Below are positions 5,413 through 13,047 of a DNA stretch of 18,654 nt, piece by piece. The DNA comes from Thermoplasmata archaeon UBA184 (GTDB lineage Archaea > Thermoplasmatota > Thermoplasmata > Lutacidiplasmatales > UBA184). A model generated the notes under the pieces. It searched no databases. It was not told the DNA's origin and saw only the letters and a list, made by a program, of their open reading frames with translations. The stretch lies in the NCBI GenBank assembly GCA_002495185.1, contig DAEB01000037.1, positions 3,379-22,032 on the forward strand. Reading direction: 5' to 3'. A program made the translations under genes and the position numbers. How positions within the stretch are numbered: the stretch's first letter is position 1; each line of letters opens with the position of its first letter.

Positions 5413-8252
5413 AGGGACGCGCGACGCAGGGCCGGGACGGGCGGGGCGAGATGCGGGAGGAGGAACCGGCCGGTGTGAGACGATTTCACCCGCGCGACCT
5501 CCTCGGGCGTTCCCTGGGCGACCACGTGACCCCCCGCATCGCCGCCCTCGGGTCCGAGGTCGACGAGCCAGTCGACCGACTTGAGCACGTCCACGTTGTG
5601 TTCGATCACGACGACCGTGTTGCCCCCCGAGCGAAGGCGGAAGAGGACCTCGAGCAGCCGCTCGACGTCGGCGAAATGGAGACCGGTCGTCGGCTCGTCG
5701 AGCAGGTAGAGCGTCTTCCCGGTCGGGGGCTTCGAGAGCTCGAACGCGATCTTGATCCGCTGGGCCTCGCCGCCCGACAGCGTCGTCGCGCTCTGCCCCA
5801 GGCGGATGTAACCGAGGCCAACATCCGAGAGGAGCTGGAGCCGGGAGGCGATCCGCCGGTGGTTCGCGAAGAACTTGAGCGCCTCGCCGACCGACATCTC
5901 GAGGACGTCGGCGATCGTCTTTCCTTTGAAGCGGACCTCGAGCGTCTCGGCGTTGAATCGCTTCCCGCGGCATTCCTCGCAGACGACGTACACGTCCGGT
6001 AGGAAGTGCATCTCGTAGCGGAGAGCTCCGTCCCCCTCGCACCGCTCGCAGCGGCCCCCGGCGACGTTGAAGCTGAACCGGCCCGGCGCGAAGCCCCGGG
6101 CCTTCGCCTCCGGCAGCCCCGCGAACAGCTCGCGGACCGGCGTCATGACGCCCGTGTACGTTGCCGGGTTCGACCGGGGCGTCCGACCGATGGGCGCCTG
6201 GTCGATCAGGAGCACGCGGTCGAGCTCGTCGATCCCCTCGATGAAGTCGTGACGGCCCGGGGTCTCCCGTCCGACGCCGAGATGGCGTCGGACCGCGCGG
6301 TAGAGGATCTCTTGGAGGAGCGTCGACTTCCCGCTCCCCGACACGCCGGAAAGACCCACGAGGAGTCCGAGGGGGATCGCGACGTCCTCTCCCTTCAGGT
6401 TGTGCTCCCGGGGTCCGTGGACGGTCAGGAACCGACGACCGGGGGACGCGCGCTGACGGGGCGTCGGGATCGACCGCGCTCCCGAGAGGAACGCCGCGGT
6501 GAGGGAGCGCGGAGCCCCGCCGATCTCCTCCGGTGGTCCGGAGTAGAGCAGCTCGCCGCCGAGCGAGCCGGCCCCCGGACCGAGGTCGACCAACCAGTCG
6601 GACTCGCGCATCGTCATCTCATCGTGCTCGACGACGAGCAGCGTGTTGCCGAGGTCACGGAGGGTCTTGAGGGTGGAGAGCAAGCGGGCCTGGTCGCGGG
6701 GATGGAGGCCGATCGAAGGTTCATCCAGGATGTAGAGGACGCCGACCAGGCCCGAGCCAATCTGCGTCGCGAGCGCGATCCGTTCGGCTTCTCCTCCCGA
6801 GAGCGTGCCGGACGCTCGGTCGAGGGTGAGGTACGTGAGGCCGACGTTCTCGAGAAACCCGAGCCGCGCGCGGATCTCCTTCACCACCTGGCCGACGATC
6901 TTCTCGTCCCGGTCGGAGAGCACCAGCGTCCGGAACATCTCGCTCGACTCGGCGACCGTGAGGGCCGTGACGTCGGCGATCGACCGTCCTTGCACGGTAA
7001 CGGCGAGGCTCTCCGGCTTCAGCCGGCGGCCCCCGCACGCGCGGCAGGGAACGAACGAGAGGAAGCCGAGGTAGTACTCCTTCGCGCCTTCGCTCTTCGT
7101 CGTGCGCCATCGGCGCTCGAGCGCCGCGACCAGACCTTCGCGGAGCCAGCCGTTGACCCACCACTCCTCGGGGCCGTGCGTGGAACGTCCGACGCTCCGG
7201 TCGAGCCCGTACATGAGCGCCTTCCATCCCTTCTCCGAGAGCTCCCGGACGGGCCGTCGCGGGTCGTAGTCGAACATCTCCCCGAACCGGACGAGCGACG
7301 CCGTCATCGGTGTCAGCCCCCAGACGTTGATCGCGCGCGTGAGGGGCTTCTCCTTGTCGGGGATGATCCGCTCGGGCTCCGCGTGGAGCGTCGCCCCGAT
7401 CCCGAGGCACTCGGGGCACGCCCCGAACGGGTTGTTGAACGAGAACATCCGGGGCGCGAGCTCGTCCATCGAGAACCCGCACTCCGGGCAGGCACGGCGG
7501 CTCGAGAACGTCTGGCGCTGCCCCCGCGGGCGGCGGAGCACGACGAGGCCGTCGCCGAGGCTCCTCGCGAGCTCGACCGCCTCCGCGAGCCGGGCCTCCT
7601 CGGACGGGGCGACCTCGAAGCTATCGACGACGACCTCGACCGTGTGCTTCTTGTTCTTCTCGAGCCGGACCTCCGGGCCGGGAAGTCGCACCTCGACGCC
7701 GTCGATCACGAATCGGCGGTAGCCGGCCTTGCGAAGCTTCTCGAGGACGTCCCGGTGCTCCCCCTTCTTCGCCCGGAGCACAGGAGCCAGGACGTCGACC
7801 TTCTCCCCGCTCGCCTGGGCCCGGACCGCGTCCACGACGCGGTCGACCGACTGGGGCGAGATCTCGTTCCCGTCGTTCGGGCAGTGCGGGATTCCGATCC
7901 GCGCGAACAGGAGCCGGAGGTAATCGTGGATCTCGGTCACGGTCCCGACCGTCGAGCGGGGGTTCTTGCTCCCGGCGCGCTGCTCGATCGCGATCGCCGG
8001 AGCGAGGCCGTCGATCGAATCGACGTCGGGCTTGTCCATCTGACCGAGGAACTGCCGGGCGTAGGAGGAGAGGCTCTCGATGTACCGCCGTTGGCCCTCG
8101 GCGTACAGGGTGTCGAACGCGAGGGACGACTTCCCCGAGCCGCTCACGCCCGTGATGACGATGAACTTCCCGCGCGGAAGGTCGATCGAGACGTTCTTCA
8201 AGTTGTGCTGGCGCGCGCCGCGCACCCGGATCGTGTCGGATGGGTCGGCCAT
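5409..8252 (-). CDS. uvrA: Excinuclease ABC subunit A
   Basis: UvrA is the ATPase that finds DNA damage and loads UvrB. At 947 residues it is full length. It has two ABC ATPase modules: the first with Walker A GVSGSGKSSL near residue 35, signature LSGGEAERI near 482, Walker B YILDEPSIGLH and the H-loop VVEHDE; the second with Walker A GVSGSGKSTL near 635, signature LSGGEAQRI near 824 and LDEPTTGLH. Zinc modules are visible as CPECG with CPECLG, CRACG, and CERCEGDG with CEECRG. The ATG follows the creatininase-family stop by only 9 bp and overlaps no promoter, so it is probably expressed from the promoter near 9010. In archaea UvrABC is patchily distributed and thought to be of bacterial origin. 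No uvrB is in this window. Confidence 0.97.
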   Translation of the reverse strand: MADPSDTIRVRGARQHNLKNVSIDLPRGKFIVITGVSGSGKSSLAFDTLYAEGQRRYIESLSSYARQFLGQMDKPDVDSIDGLAPAIAIEQRAGSKNPRSTVGTVTEIHDYLRLLFARIGIPHCPNDGNEISPQSVDRVVDAVRAQASGEKVDVLAPVLRAKKGEHRDVLEKLRKAGYRRFVIDGVEVRLPGPEVRLEKNKKHTVEVVVDSFEVAPSEEARLAEAVELARSLGDGLVVLRRPRGQRQTFSSRRACPECGFSMDELAPRMFSFNNPFGACPECLGIGATLHAEPERIIPDKEKPLTRAINVWGLTPMTASLVRFGEMFDYDPRRPVRELSEKGWKALMYGLDRSVGRSTHGPEEWWVNGWLREGLVAALERRWRTTKSEGAKEYYLGFLSFVPCRACGGRRLKPESLAVTVQGRSIADVTALTVAESSEMFRTLVLSDRDEKIVGQVVKEIRARLGFLENVGLTYLTLDRASGTLSGGEAERIALATQIGSGLVGVLYILDEPSIGLHPRDQARLLSTLKTLRDLGNTLLVVEHDEMTMRESDWLVDLGPGAGSLGGELLYSGPPEEIGGAPRSLTAAFLSGARSIPTPRQRASPGRRFLTVHGPREHNLKGEDVAIPLGLLVGLSGVSGSGKSTLLQEILYRAVRRHLGVGRETPGRHDFIEGIDELDRVLLIDQAPIGRTPRSNPATYTGVMTPVRELFAGLPEAKARGFAPGRFSFNVAGGRCERCEGDGALRYEMHFLPDVYVVCEECRGKRFNAETLEVRFKGKTIADVLEMSVGEALKFFANHRRIASRLQLLSDVGLGYIRLGQSATTLSGGEAQRIKIAFELSKPPTGKTLYLLDEPTTGLHFADVERLLEVLFRLRSGGNTVVVIEHNVDVLKSVDWLVDLGPEGGDAGGHVVAQGTPEEVARVKSSHTGRFLLPHLAPPVPALRRASL

Positions 8253-8261
8253 GCTCCGGAC

Positions 8262-8984
8262 CTACGGGGGAAGGAGGGAGCGGACGGTCTCGACCAGCCG
8301 GTCGAGGACGTGGACCTGGATGCGGTCCCCGAGCTCCTTCGACGCGCTCCGCGTGTCCCCGATCACGCTCTCCGGCCAATCCTTCTCACTCGGGCTTCCC
8401 GGGACGAACGAGCTGTGACGGTACTCGACCACCGGTCGGTCGTTTCCGACCGTCGCGGGGGCGAGCGCGACCATCCGGGACGTCTCGAGGAGACCCGCGT
8501 GCCCGTCCGTCGCCGGAGATTCCGTCCCCCGAAGCTCGTACACGAACTCGTAGTCGCAGAGCACGACGACCCGCGTCTCGGGATGAGCCTGCATCGTCGC
8601 GTCCGCGGCCTCGCGCAGCGCCGCCATGTGGCCGCGCTCGCCATGGCCCGAGAGCACGAGGATCCGCCGGGCCCCCCACCGCGCGAGCTCGGAGAGGACG
8701 CTCGCGACGTACTCCTCGAGCTGGGAGATCGTGAGCGAGACCGTCCCCGGGAAACGGCGGGCGCCGGGAGCGGACCCGTACGGGATCGTCGGAGCGACGA
8801 TCCCGTTCACTCGCTCGGCCAGGGCGAGCGCGGTCATTTCCGCTTGGATCTGGTCCGACCCGAGCGGCAGGTGAGGACCATGGGCTTCGAGACAACCCAC
8901 CGGCACGATCAGGACCGGATTCGACCCCATCCGCCGGGCGAACGAGCGGGAATCGAGGTCGACGAGCCGGTACGAATTCTCCAC
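8262..8984 (-). CDS. Creatininase-family amidohydrolase
   Basis: A 240-residue creatininase-superfamily protein. The metal-binding signature is intact: Glu33, His35 and Asp44 (PVGCLEAHGPHLPLGSDQ), His114 (LSGHGERGH) and Glu167 (DGHAGLLETS). Members cleave small cyclic or linear amides. In archaea one characterised member is the formamide hydrolase ArfB of riboflavin/F420 synthesis, which is a possible identity, but no other riboflavin gene is nearby, so I leave the substrate open. The start is GTG 8984, with a strong TATA-like TTAAATA 26 bp upstream, so the mRNA is probably leaderless. The stop is 9 bp before uvrA, making this the first gene of a creatininase-uvrA-uvrC operon. Confidence 0.88.
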   Translation of the reverse strand: MENSYRLVDLDSRSFARRMGSNPVLIVPVGCLEAHGPHLPLGSDQIQAEMTALALAERVNGIVAPTIPYGSAPGARRFPGTVSLTISQLEEYVASVLSELARWGARRILVLSGHGERGHMAALREAADATMQAHPETRVVVLCDYEFVYELRGTESPATDGHAGLLETSRMVALAPATVGNDRPVVEYRHSSFVPGSPSEKDWPESVIGDTRSASKELGDRIQVHVLDRLVETVRSLLPP

Positions 8985-9004
8985 GACGCAATGAACCGGT
9001 CGAG

Positions 9005-9015
9005 CGTATTTAACG
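9005..9015 (-). promoter_or_regulatory. TATA box of the creatininase-uvrA-uvrC operon
   Basis: The minus strand reads GTTAAATACGC, with TTAAATA at 9013-9007, centred 26 bp before GTG 8984. The spacing puts the transcript start on the start codon. No other promoter candidate is visible before uvrA or uvrC. Confidence 0.65.
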
Positions 9016-9111
9016 CGGGCCGAGAGGTCGGGAAACGGTCGACCTCCGTACGGGGGGAGGGACGCTCATAGCGGTCCGTTGTCTCGGGTCCAGTTTCGAG
9101 CCGGCCTCTGC

Positions 9112-11652
9112 CTACGGTGGCGCGGAAGCGGTGGCGGATTCCGACCCGCTTTCGGGCGCGGGCGCGCCCTTCCCCTTCGACGGTCGCGCTCGTTTCCGGG
9201 CCCCGGGGAAGGGGGAAGGAGCGGCCGGAGCCGACGCCGTCGATTCCGTGGACTTCGGCATGGACGGGCCGGTCCGGCCCGGCCCCCGGCCCCGGGACCC
9301 CTTCTCCTTCGCGGTCCCCGCCGAGCGCTTCGCTTTTCCCCTAGGCCGGCCGGTCGACTTCGTGCCCTCCTTCTTCTTCTCCCGGGTCGGGCACTCGGGG
9401 TTGATGCAGAGCGTCCACGGGGGTCGACCGGCCTCGATCGCCGTAACGACCGGCGCGCGACAGACCGGGCACGGGGGCTGGTCCTTCTCGAGCTTCCCGC
9501 GCTGGGGGAGAGGATAGGTCACGCGGCACGACGGATACCCCGTGCAGCCGACGAACCGCTTTCCCGCGAACGAGTAGCGGATCTGGAGCGGGCTCCCGCA
9601 GTTCGCGCAGACGCCGATGCGGAACGCCTTGTGGTGTTCCGGGCACTCCGGGTTGATGCAGTAGAGGTCGGGGCGGACGCCGCGGAACGTGATCTTCACG
9701 CGAGGGACCTTGCAGGTCCCGCAGAGGAAATCGGGCGCCGGCTCGACGAACCCCGCGGACGGGAGCGAGTAGTTCGCGGAGCACGACGCCGGGTTGTTCG
9801 CACACTGGACCCACCGCGCCCCGCGCGGGCTGCGCGCGAGCTGGAGGGCGCCGCCGCACTTCACGCACGGGCCGACGTAGTGCTGGCGGTCGAGGGCGCC
9901 GGTGAGCGTCTCCTTCACGCCGTGCGAGTTCGCCGTGAGGAGCGCGTACGCCTCCCGGAGCATCTCGCGGGACTCTTCGATGACCTCCTCCTTCGGCTTC
10001 TTGGACTCCGCCACGAGCTCCATGTCCTCCTCGAGGCGGTGGGTCATCTCGGGACGGGTGATCACGGGCGCATGCGCTTTGAGGGCCTCGGTGACGGCGA
10101 TCCCGGTCGAGGTCGGTTCGAGCTGGCGGGCGCTCACGTAGTGCCGGTCGAACAGCTTCTGCAGAACGTCGTGGCGCGTGCTCTTCGTGCCGAGGCCGAG
10201 CCGTTCCATCTCCTGGATGAGGGACCCCTGAGTGTACCGGCGGGGAGGCCGCGTCTGGTCCTCCACCATCTCGACCTTCGGGATCGCGACGGACTCGCCG
10301 ACCACGAGCCGGGGCATCGGGACCTCGTCCGGCTTCGAGTACGGGTAGATTCGGTACCACCCGGGCTCGGTCAGGTGCTGGCCCTTCCCCTCGAACCGCT
10401 CCCCGTGGACCTCGACCGCCGTCGTGCGCGCGATCCCCTCGGCATCGGGAGCGATCGTCGCAAGGAATCGGCGAACCACGAGCTCGTAGACGGTCGCGTG
10501 CTCGGGTCGGAGCTTCTTCGGGTCGACCACGCCGGTCGGGTAGATCGGCGGGTGGTCCGTCGTCTCGGCCCGTCCCCGGGTGGGGCGGAAGCTCGGCTGA
10601 CGGAGGACGAACTCGGCCGCTTGCGCGAACGGTCCTTCGCGGAACTTCTCGGCGAGGGTCCTCAAACCTAGGCCGCGCGGGTAGACGGTGTTGTCCGTCC
10701 GCGGATAACTGATCAGCCCCTGCGTGTAGAGGTCCTCCGCGATCCGCATCGCGCGGGCCGCGCCGATGCCGAGGCGGGTCACCTCGGCGACGAACAGGGT
10801 CGTCGAGAACGGCACGGGCGGCCGGCGTCGCGTGTTCTCCTCGGCGAACTCTCGGACGGTCCCGCTCCGCGCGTTGGCGACTCGATGGAAGACGCGCTCG
10901 GCGTCCTCCTTCTTCTCGAAGATCCCGTGATGGTGGTGGAGGCGGAACTGCTCGCCGTCTTTCTCGCCCGTTGCGACGAGATCCCAGAACGGGGTCGGGA
11001 CGAACTCCTTGATCGCCTGGTCGCGCTCGACGAGGAGGGCGAGCGTCGGCGTCTGGACGCGGCCGACGGAGAGGAAGTTACGACCTCGCTGGTGGGCCGT
11101 CAAAGAAAGATACCGGGTCAGGAGGGCCCCCCAGACGAGGTCGATCTCCTGGCGCGCCTCGCCGGCCTCGGCGAGGGCCCGGTCGAGCTCCTCGAGGTGC
11201 GCAAAGCTCGTCTCGATGGCGTCCCGGGTGAGCGCGCTGTAGCGCGCTCGCTTCACCTCGATCCCCGGGTGCAGCCGCTGCAGGAGCTCGAGGGATTCCA
11301 GGCCGATCAGCTCGCCCTCGCGGTCGAAATCGGTCGCGATGATCACGCGGTCGAACTCGCGGACGATCGATTGAAGGGCGGCGACGATCCCCTTCTCGGA
11401 CACCCGCTTGTGCGGCCGGGTCTCGAGGAGCCTCGGAAGCCCGTGGAGGGTCCACTCCGAGAGCTCTTTCGGGTAGTCGAGCTCGACGATGTGGCCGCGG
11501 AGTCCCACGACCGCGAACGAGCCGTCCGGCCGGTCGAATCGAAAGACCGGCGTCCCTTCGAGACGGCTGCGCTGCATCCGTCCGTCGGACAGGACGATCG
11601 CGATCCGGAGAGCGGTGTTGAACTTCTCGGTGACGACGAGAGTACGAACCAC
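9112..11652 (-). CDS. topA: DNA topoisomerase I (type IA) with four zinc ribbons and a basic tail
   Basis: A type IA topoisomerase relaxes negative supercoils by a covalent 5'-phosphotyrosyl intermediate. The 846-residue product has the TOPRIM domain (Glu9 in VVTEK; Asp108, Asp110, Glu112 in DFDREGE), the SVGRVQTPTL motif near 195-204, the catalytic Tyr316 in GLISYPRTDN and the HPPIYPT motif near 368-373. Four C4 zinc ribbons follow: about 596-624, 644-670, 682-709 and 728-754. Residues 757-846 form a disordered-looking tail rich in Lys, Arg, Ser, Pro and Ala. No helicase domain is present, so it is not reverse gyrase. The start is GTG 11652, with an A/T-rich TATA-like element about 31 bp upstream. 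It is a single-gene unit. Confidence 0.96.
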   Translation of the reverse strand: MVRTLVVTEKFNTALRIAIVLSDGRMQRSRLEGTPVFRFDRPDGSFAVVGLRGHIVELDYPKELSEWTLHGLPRLLETRPHKRVSEKGIVAALQSIVREFDRVIIATDFDREGELIGLESLELLQRLHPGIEVKRARYSALTRDAIETSFAHLEELDRALAEAGEARQEIDLVWGALLTRYLSLTAHQRGRNFLSVGRVQTPTLALLVERDQAIKEFVPTPFWDLVATGEKDGEQFRLHHHHGIFEKKEDAERVFHRVANARSGTVREFAEENTRRRPPVPFSTTLFVAEVTRLGIGAARAMRIAEDLYTQGLISYPRTDNTVYPRGLGLRTLAEKFREGPFAQAAEFVLRQPSFRPTRGRAETTDHPPIYPTGVVDPKKLRPEHATVYELVVRRFLATIAPDAEGIARTTAVEVHGERFEGKGQHLTEPGWYRIYPYSKPDEVPMPRLVVGESVAIPKVEMVEDQTRPPRRYTQGSLIQEMERLGLGTKSTRHDVLQKLFDRHYVSARQLEPTSTGIAVTEALKAHAPVITRPEMTHRLEEDMELVAESKKPKEEVIEESREMLREAYALLTANSHGVKETLTGALDRQHYVGPCVKCGGALQLARSPRGARWVQCANNPASCSANYSLPSAGFVEPAPDFLCGTCKVPRVKITFRGVRPDLYCINPECPEHHKAFRIGVCANCGSPLQIRYSFAGKRFVGCTGYPSCRVTYPLPQRGKLEKDQPPCPVCRAPVVTAIEAGRPPWTLCINPECPTREKKKEGTKSTGRPRGKAKRSAGTAKEKGSRGRGPGRTGPSMPKSTESTASAPAAPSPFPGARKRARPSKGKGAPAPESGSESATASAPP

Positions 11653-11678
11653 GGCCCGGTATTCACGTCGGGCTCCGT

Positions 11679-11692
11679 AGATAAATTCAAGG
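11679..11692 (-). promoter_or_regulatory. TATA-like element of topA
   Basis: The minus strand reads TTGAATTTATCTA, with TTTAT centred about 31 bp before GTG 11652, allowing a leader of only a few bases. Confidence 0.55.
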
Positions 11693-11708
11693 GCCGACGA
11701 TCACGGTT

Positions 11709-11739
11709 CGAACGCTCTGAACGTGAGCGCGCGCGTTCG
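11709..11739. repeat. Inverted repeat between topA and tRNA-Phe
   Basis: CGAACGC (11709-11715) and GCGTTCG (11733-11739) are perfect 7-bp arms around 17 nt. The inner CGCTC/GAGCG can pair instead. It lies just upstream of the topA TATA element, seen from topA. Function unknown; it may be chance in GC-rich DNA. Confidence 0.3.
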
Positions 11740-11807
11740 GCCGGAGCCCGGTCCCGCGGATCCGTCTCCCGGCGACTCCGCGACCGTGCCCCACCCCGCC
11801 CTCCGGC

Positions 11808-11818
11808 TCTTTATACGG
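11808..11818 (+). promoter_or_regulatory. TATA box of tRNA-Phe
   Basis: CTTTATACGG, with TTTATA at 11810-11815, is centred about 29 bp before the first base of the tRNA. It is one of the best TATA matches in the window. Confidence 0.65.
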
Positions 11819-11841
11819 CTCCTGCGGTCGGGGCGACCGAC

Positions 11842-11915
11842 GCCGCGGTAACTCAGTTTGGGAGAGTGCAAGACTGAAGATCTTGAAGCCGCCGGTTCAA
11901 GCCCGGCCCGCGGCA
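11842..11915 (+). tRNA. tRNA-Phe (GAA)
   Basis: A complete cloverleaf folds by hand. The acceptor stem GCCGCGG pairs with CCGCGGC (11842-11848/11908-11914) with discriminator A11915. The D stem is ACTC/GAGT, the anticodon stem CAAGA/TCTTG (11869-11873/11881-11885) around loop CTGAAGA, and the T stem GCCGG/CCGGC around TTCAAGC. The anticodon is GAA at 11876-11878. There is no intron and CCA is not encoded. Confidence 0.96.
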
Positions 11916-11943
11916 TGCCTCTCCAAGGACCGACGGTGACCCC

Positions 11944-12489
11944 ATGGAACGACGCTACGCCCGGTTCCATCGCGCGCCGCTGACCGACCATCCCGGAGCG
12001 TCCGAGGTTCCGGACAACGGGATGTGCCTCTCCGTCTTCCTGGTGCTCGAACACCCCGAACGGGCGGGCTCGGTCCTGGTCGGTCAGGTCGACCCCACCG
12101 GCCCTTGGTGGGAGGTCGGTGCGATCGACCCGAAGAGAGTGGCCGCGGCGGGAGAGCGCTGGATGCTCCCGTCGTGTCAGCTCGTCCTCTTCGAGTCCCC
12201 GGCAGACGCCGCTCGCCGCATCCAAGAGGAGCAGCTCGGGGCCCCTCCGATCCCTCTCGAAGGCCCGTTCGTCTTTTCCGACCCCTCTCTGCGCCCCGGG
12301 AGCTCGGGGAAGGACCCGCATTGGGACCTCCATTTCGTGTACCGCGGTCGGTGGGGGTCCGGCCAGCTCCCGAAGGCACGCGTCTGGAAGAGGCTCGAGT
12401 TCGTGGACGTCGCTCGAACGGCGCGCGACCGGTTCGCCCGCGACCAAGGCGATGTGCTCGAGCTCGTCGGGCTGCGCCCGAAGGACTGA
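11944..12489 (+). CDS. Nudix-like protein with degenerate Nudix box
   Basis: A 181-residue protein with the spacing of a Nudix domain but a worn catalytic box. GERWMLPSC (70-78) sits where Nudix proteins have WxLPGG, and FESPADAARRIQEEQLG (83-99) aligns without gaps to GESPEEAARREVREELG. Kept are Glu84, Arg92, Glu96 and Gly99; lost are the first glycines and two of the three metal-binding glutamates (positions 93 and 97). The later HWDLHFVYRG fits a following Nudix strand. It may be non-hydrolytic, a binding protein or a divergent hydrolase; the ligand is unknown. ATG 11944 has GGTGA 4 nt upstream. It begins 28 nt after tRNA-Phe with no promoter visible between, suggesting co-transcription. 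Confidence 0.68.
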   Translation: MERRYARFHRAPLTDHPGASEVPDNGMCLSVFLVLEHPERAGSVLVGQVDPTGPWWEVGAIDPKRVAAAGERWMLPSCQLVLFESPADAARRIQEEQLGAPPIPLEGPFVFSDPSLRPGSSGKDPHWDLHFVYRGRWGSGQLPKARVWKRLEFVDVARTARDRFARDQGDVLELVGLRPKD

Positions 12490-12519
12490 CCCGGGGGCGT
12501 GGCCGCGGGGCCGAACCGA

Positions 12520-13047
12520 CTACTTCGACGGCACGAACCAGACGTCCGTGATCGAGTACTTCGGGTTCGGGTCGAACCGCGCCTCGATCGGCATCCCGAC
12601 GTAGAGGTCGGACTCGACGCAGTCCCGAAGCCGGACGAGGAGAAGGCTCCCGACGCCTTCGAACTCGACGAGCGCGAGGTTGTACGGGGTCTCCTTCAGG
12701 AACGCCTCGCTCCCGAAGTGGCACGTCGTCCAGGAGTGGACCCGCCCCCGCGTGGGGAGGTCGATCCACTCCGTCGGTGCGCCACAGACCATGCAGTGGC
12801 TCCGGGGCGTCCCATAGACGAACCCGCACTTCGGCTTGCGGCACTTCGACCCCCGCAGCTTCCCCTCCGCGAGCCCGAGGAAGAACGGCGAGTCCTCCGC
12901 GTAGCTGTGAACGTAGTTGATCGTGTACGGGCTCCGCACGATCAGGCTCTCGACGCCCTCTGCGTCGCGATAGACCGCGGAGCCGCTCCTCTCCAGCTCG
13001 GCCTGCACGTCCCGGAACTTCGTGTACGTCGGGGGACGCGCGCTCAT
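12520..13047 (-). CDS. DUF35 / Zn-ribbon OB-fold acyl-CoA-associated protein
   Basis: A 175-residue DUF35 protein: an N-terminal helical part, a rubredoxin-like zinc ribbon (Cys69, Cys74, Cys85, Cys88; the first pair is spaced C-x4-C rather than the common C-x2-C) and a C-terminal OB fold (GRVHSWTTCHFG, YNLALVEFEGVGSLLLVRL, GMPIEARFDPNP). DUF35 proteins bind thiolases and related enzymes and help hold or channel CoA substrates. In most archaea the partner set is thiolase plus HMG-CoA synthase; here only the thiolase-like gene is adjacent. Its ATG 13047 overlaps the thiolase stop (ATGA), so the two subunits are probably made in a fixed ratio and form one complex. No promoter of its own. Confidence 0.92.
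   Translation of the reverse strand: MSARPPTYTKFRDVQAELERSGSAVYRDAEGVESLIVRSPYTINYVHSYAEDSPFFLGLAEGKLRGSKCRKPKCGFVYGTPRSHCMVCGAPTEWIDLPTRGRVHSWTTCHFGSEAFLKETPYNLALVEFEGVGSLLLVRLRDCVESDLYVGMPIEARFDPNPKYSITDVWFVPSK

Noticed and set aside
3640..5478. 612-codon + strand frame antisense to uvrC
   Set aside because: Composition is the complement of uvrC codons (Leu/Glu/Arg/Asp-rich) with no motif; uvrC has complete catalytic signatures.
5413..6042. N-terminal extension of the uvrC frame into uvrA
   Set aside because: Arg/Pro/Gly-rich with no domain; the ATGA overlap at 5409-5412 and normal GIY-YIG position mark the start.
6006..9071. 1021-codon + strand frame antisense to uvrA and the creatininase gene
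   Set aside because: No recognisable domain; amino acid content is that of a reverse-complement shadow; the minus-strand genes are unambiguous.
9079..10671. 530-codon + strand frame antisense to topA
   Set aside because: No motif, Arg/Leu/Asp-rich shadow of topA codons.
9112..11652. Reverse gyrase
   Set aside because: There is no N-terminal helicase domain; the protein begins directly with the TOPRIM domain.
11842..11915. Intron in tRNA-Phe
   Set aside because: The anticodon stem and loop are contiguous and of standard size, so there is no insertion.
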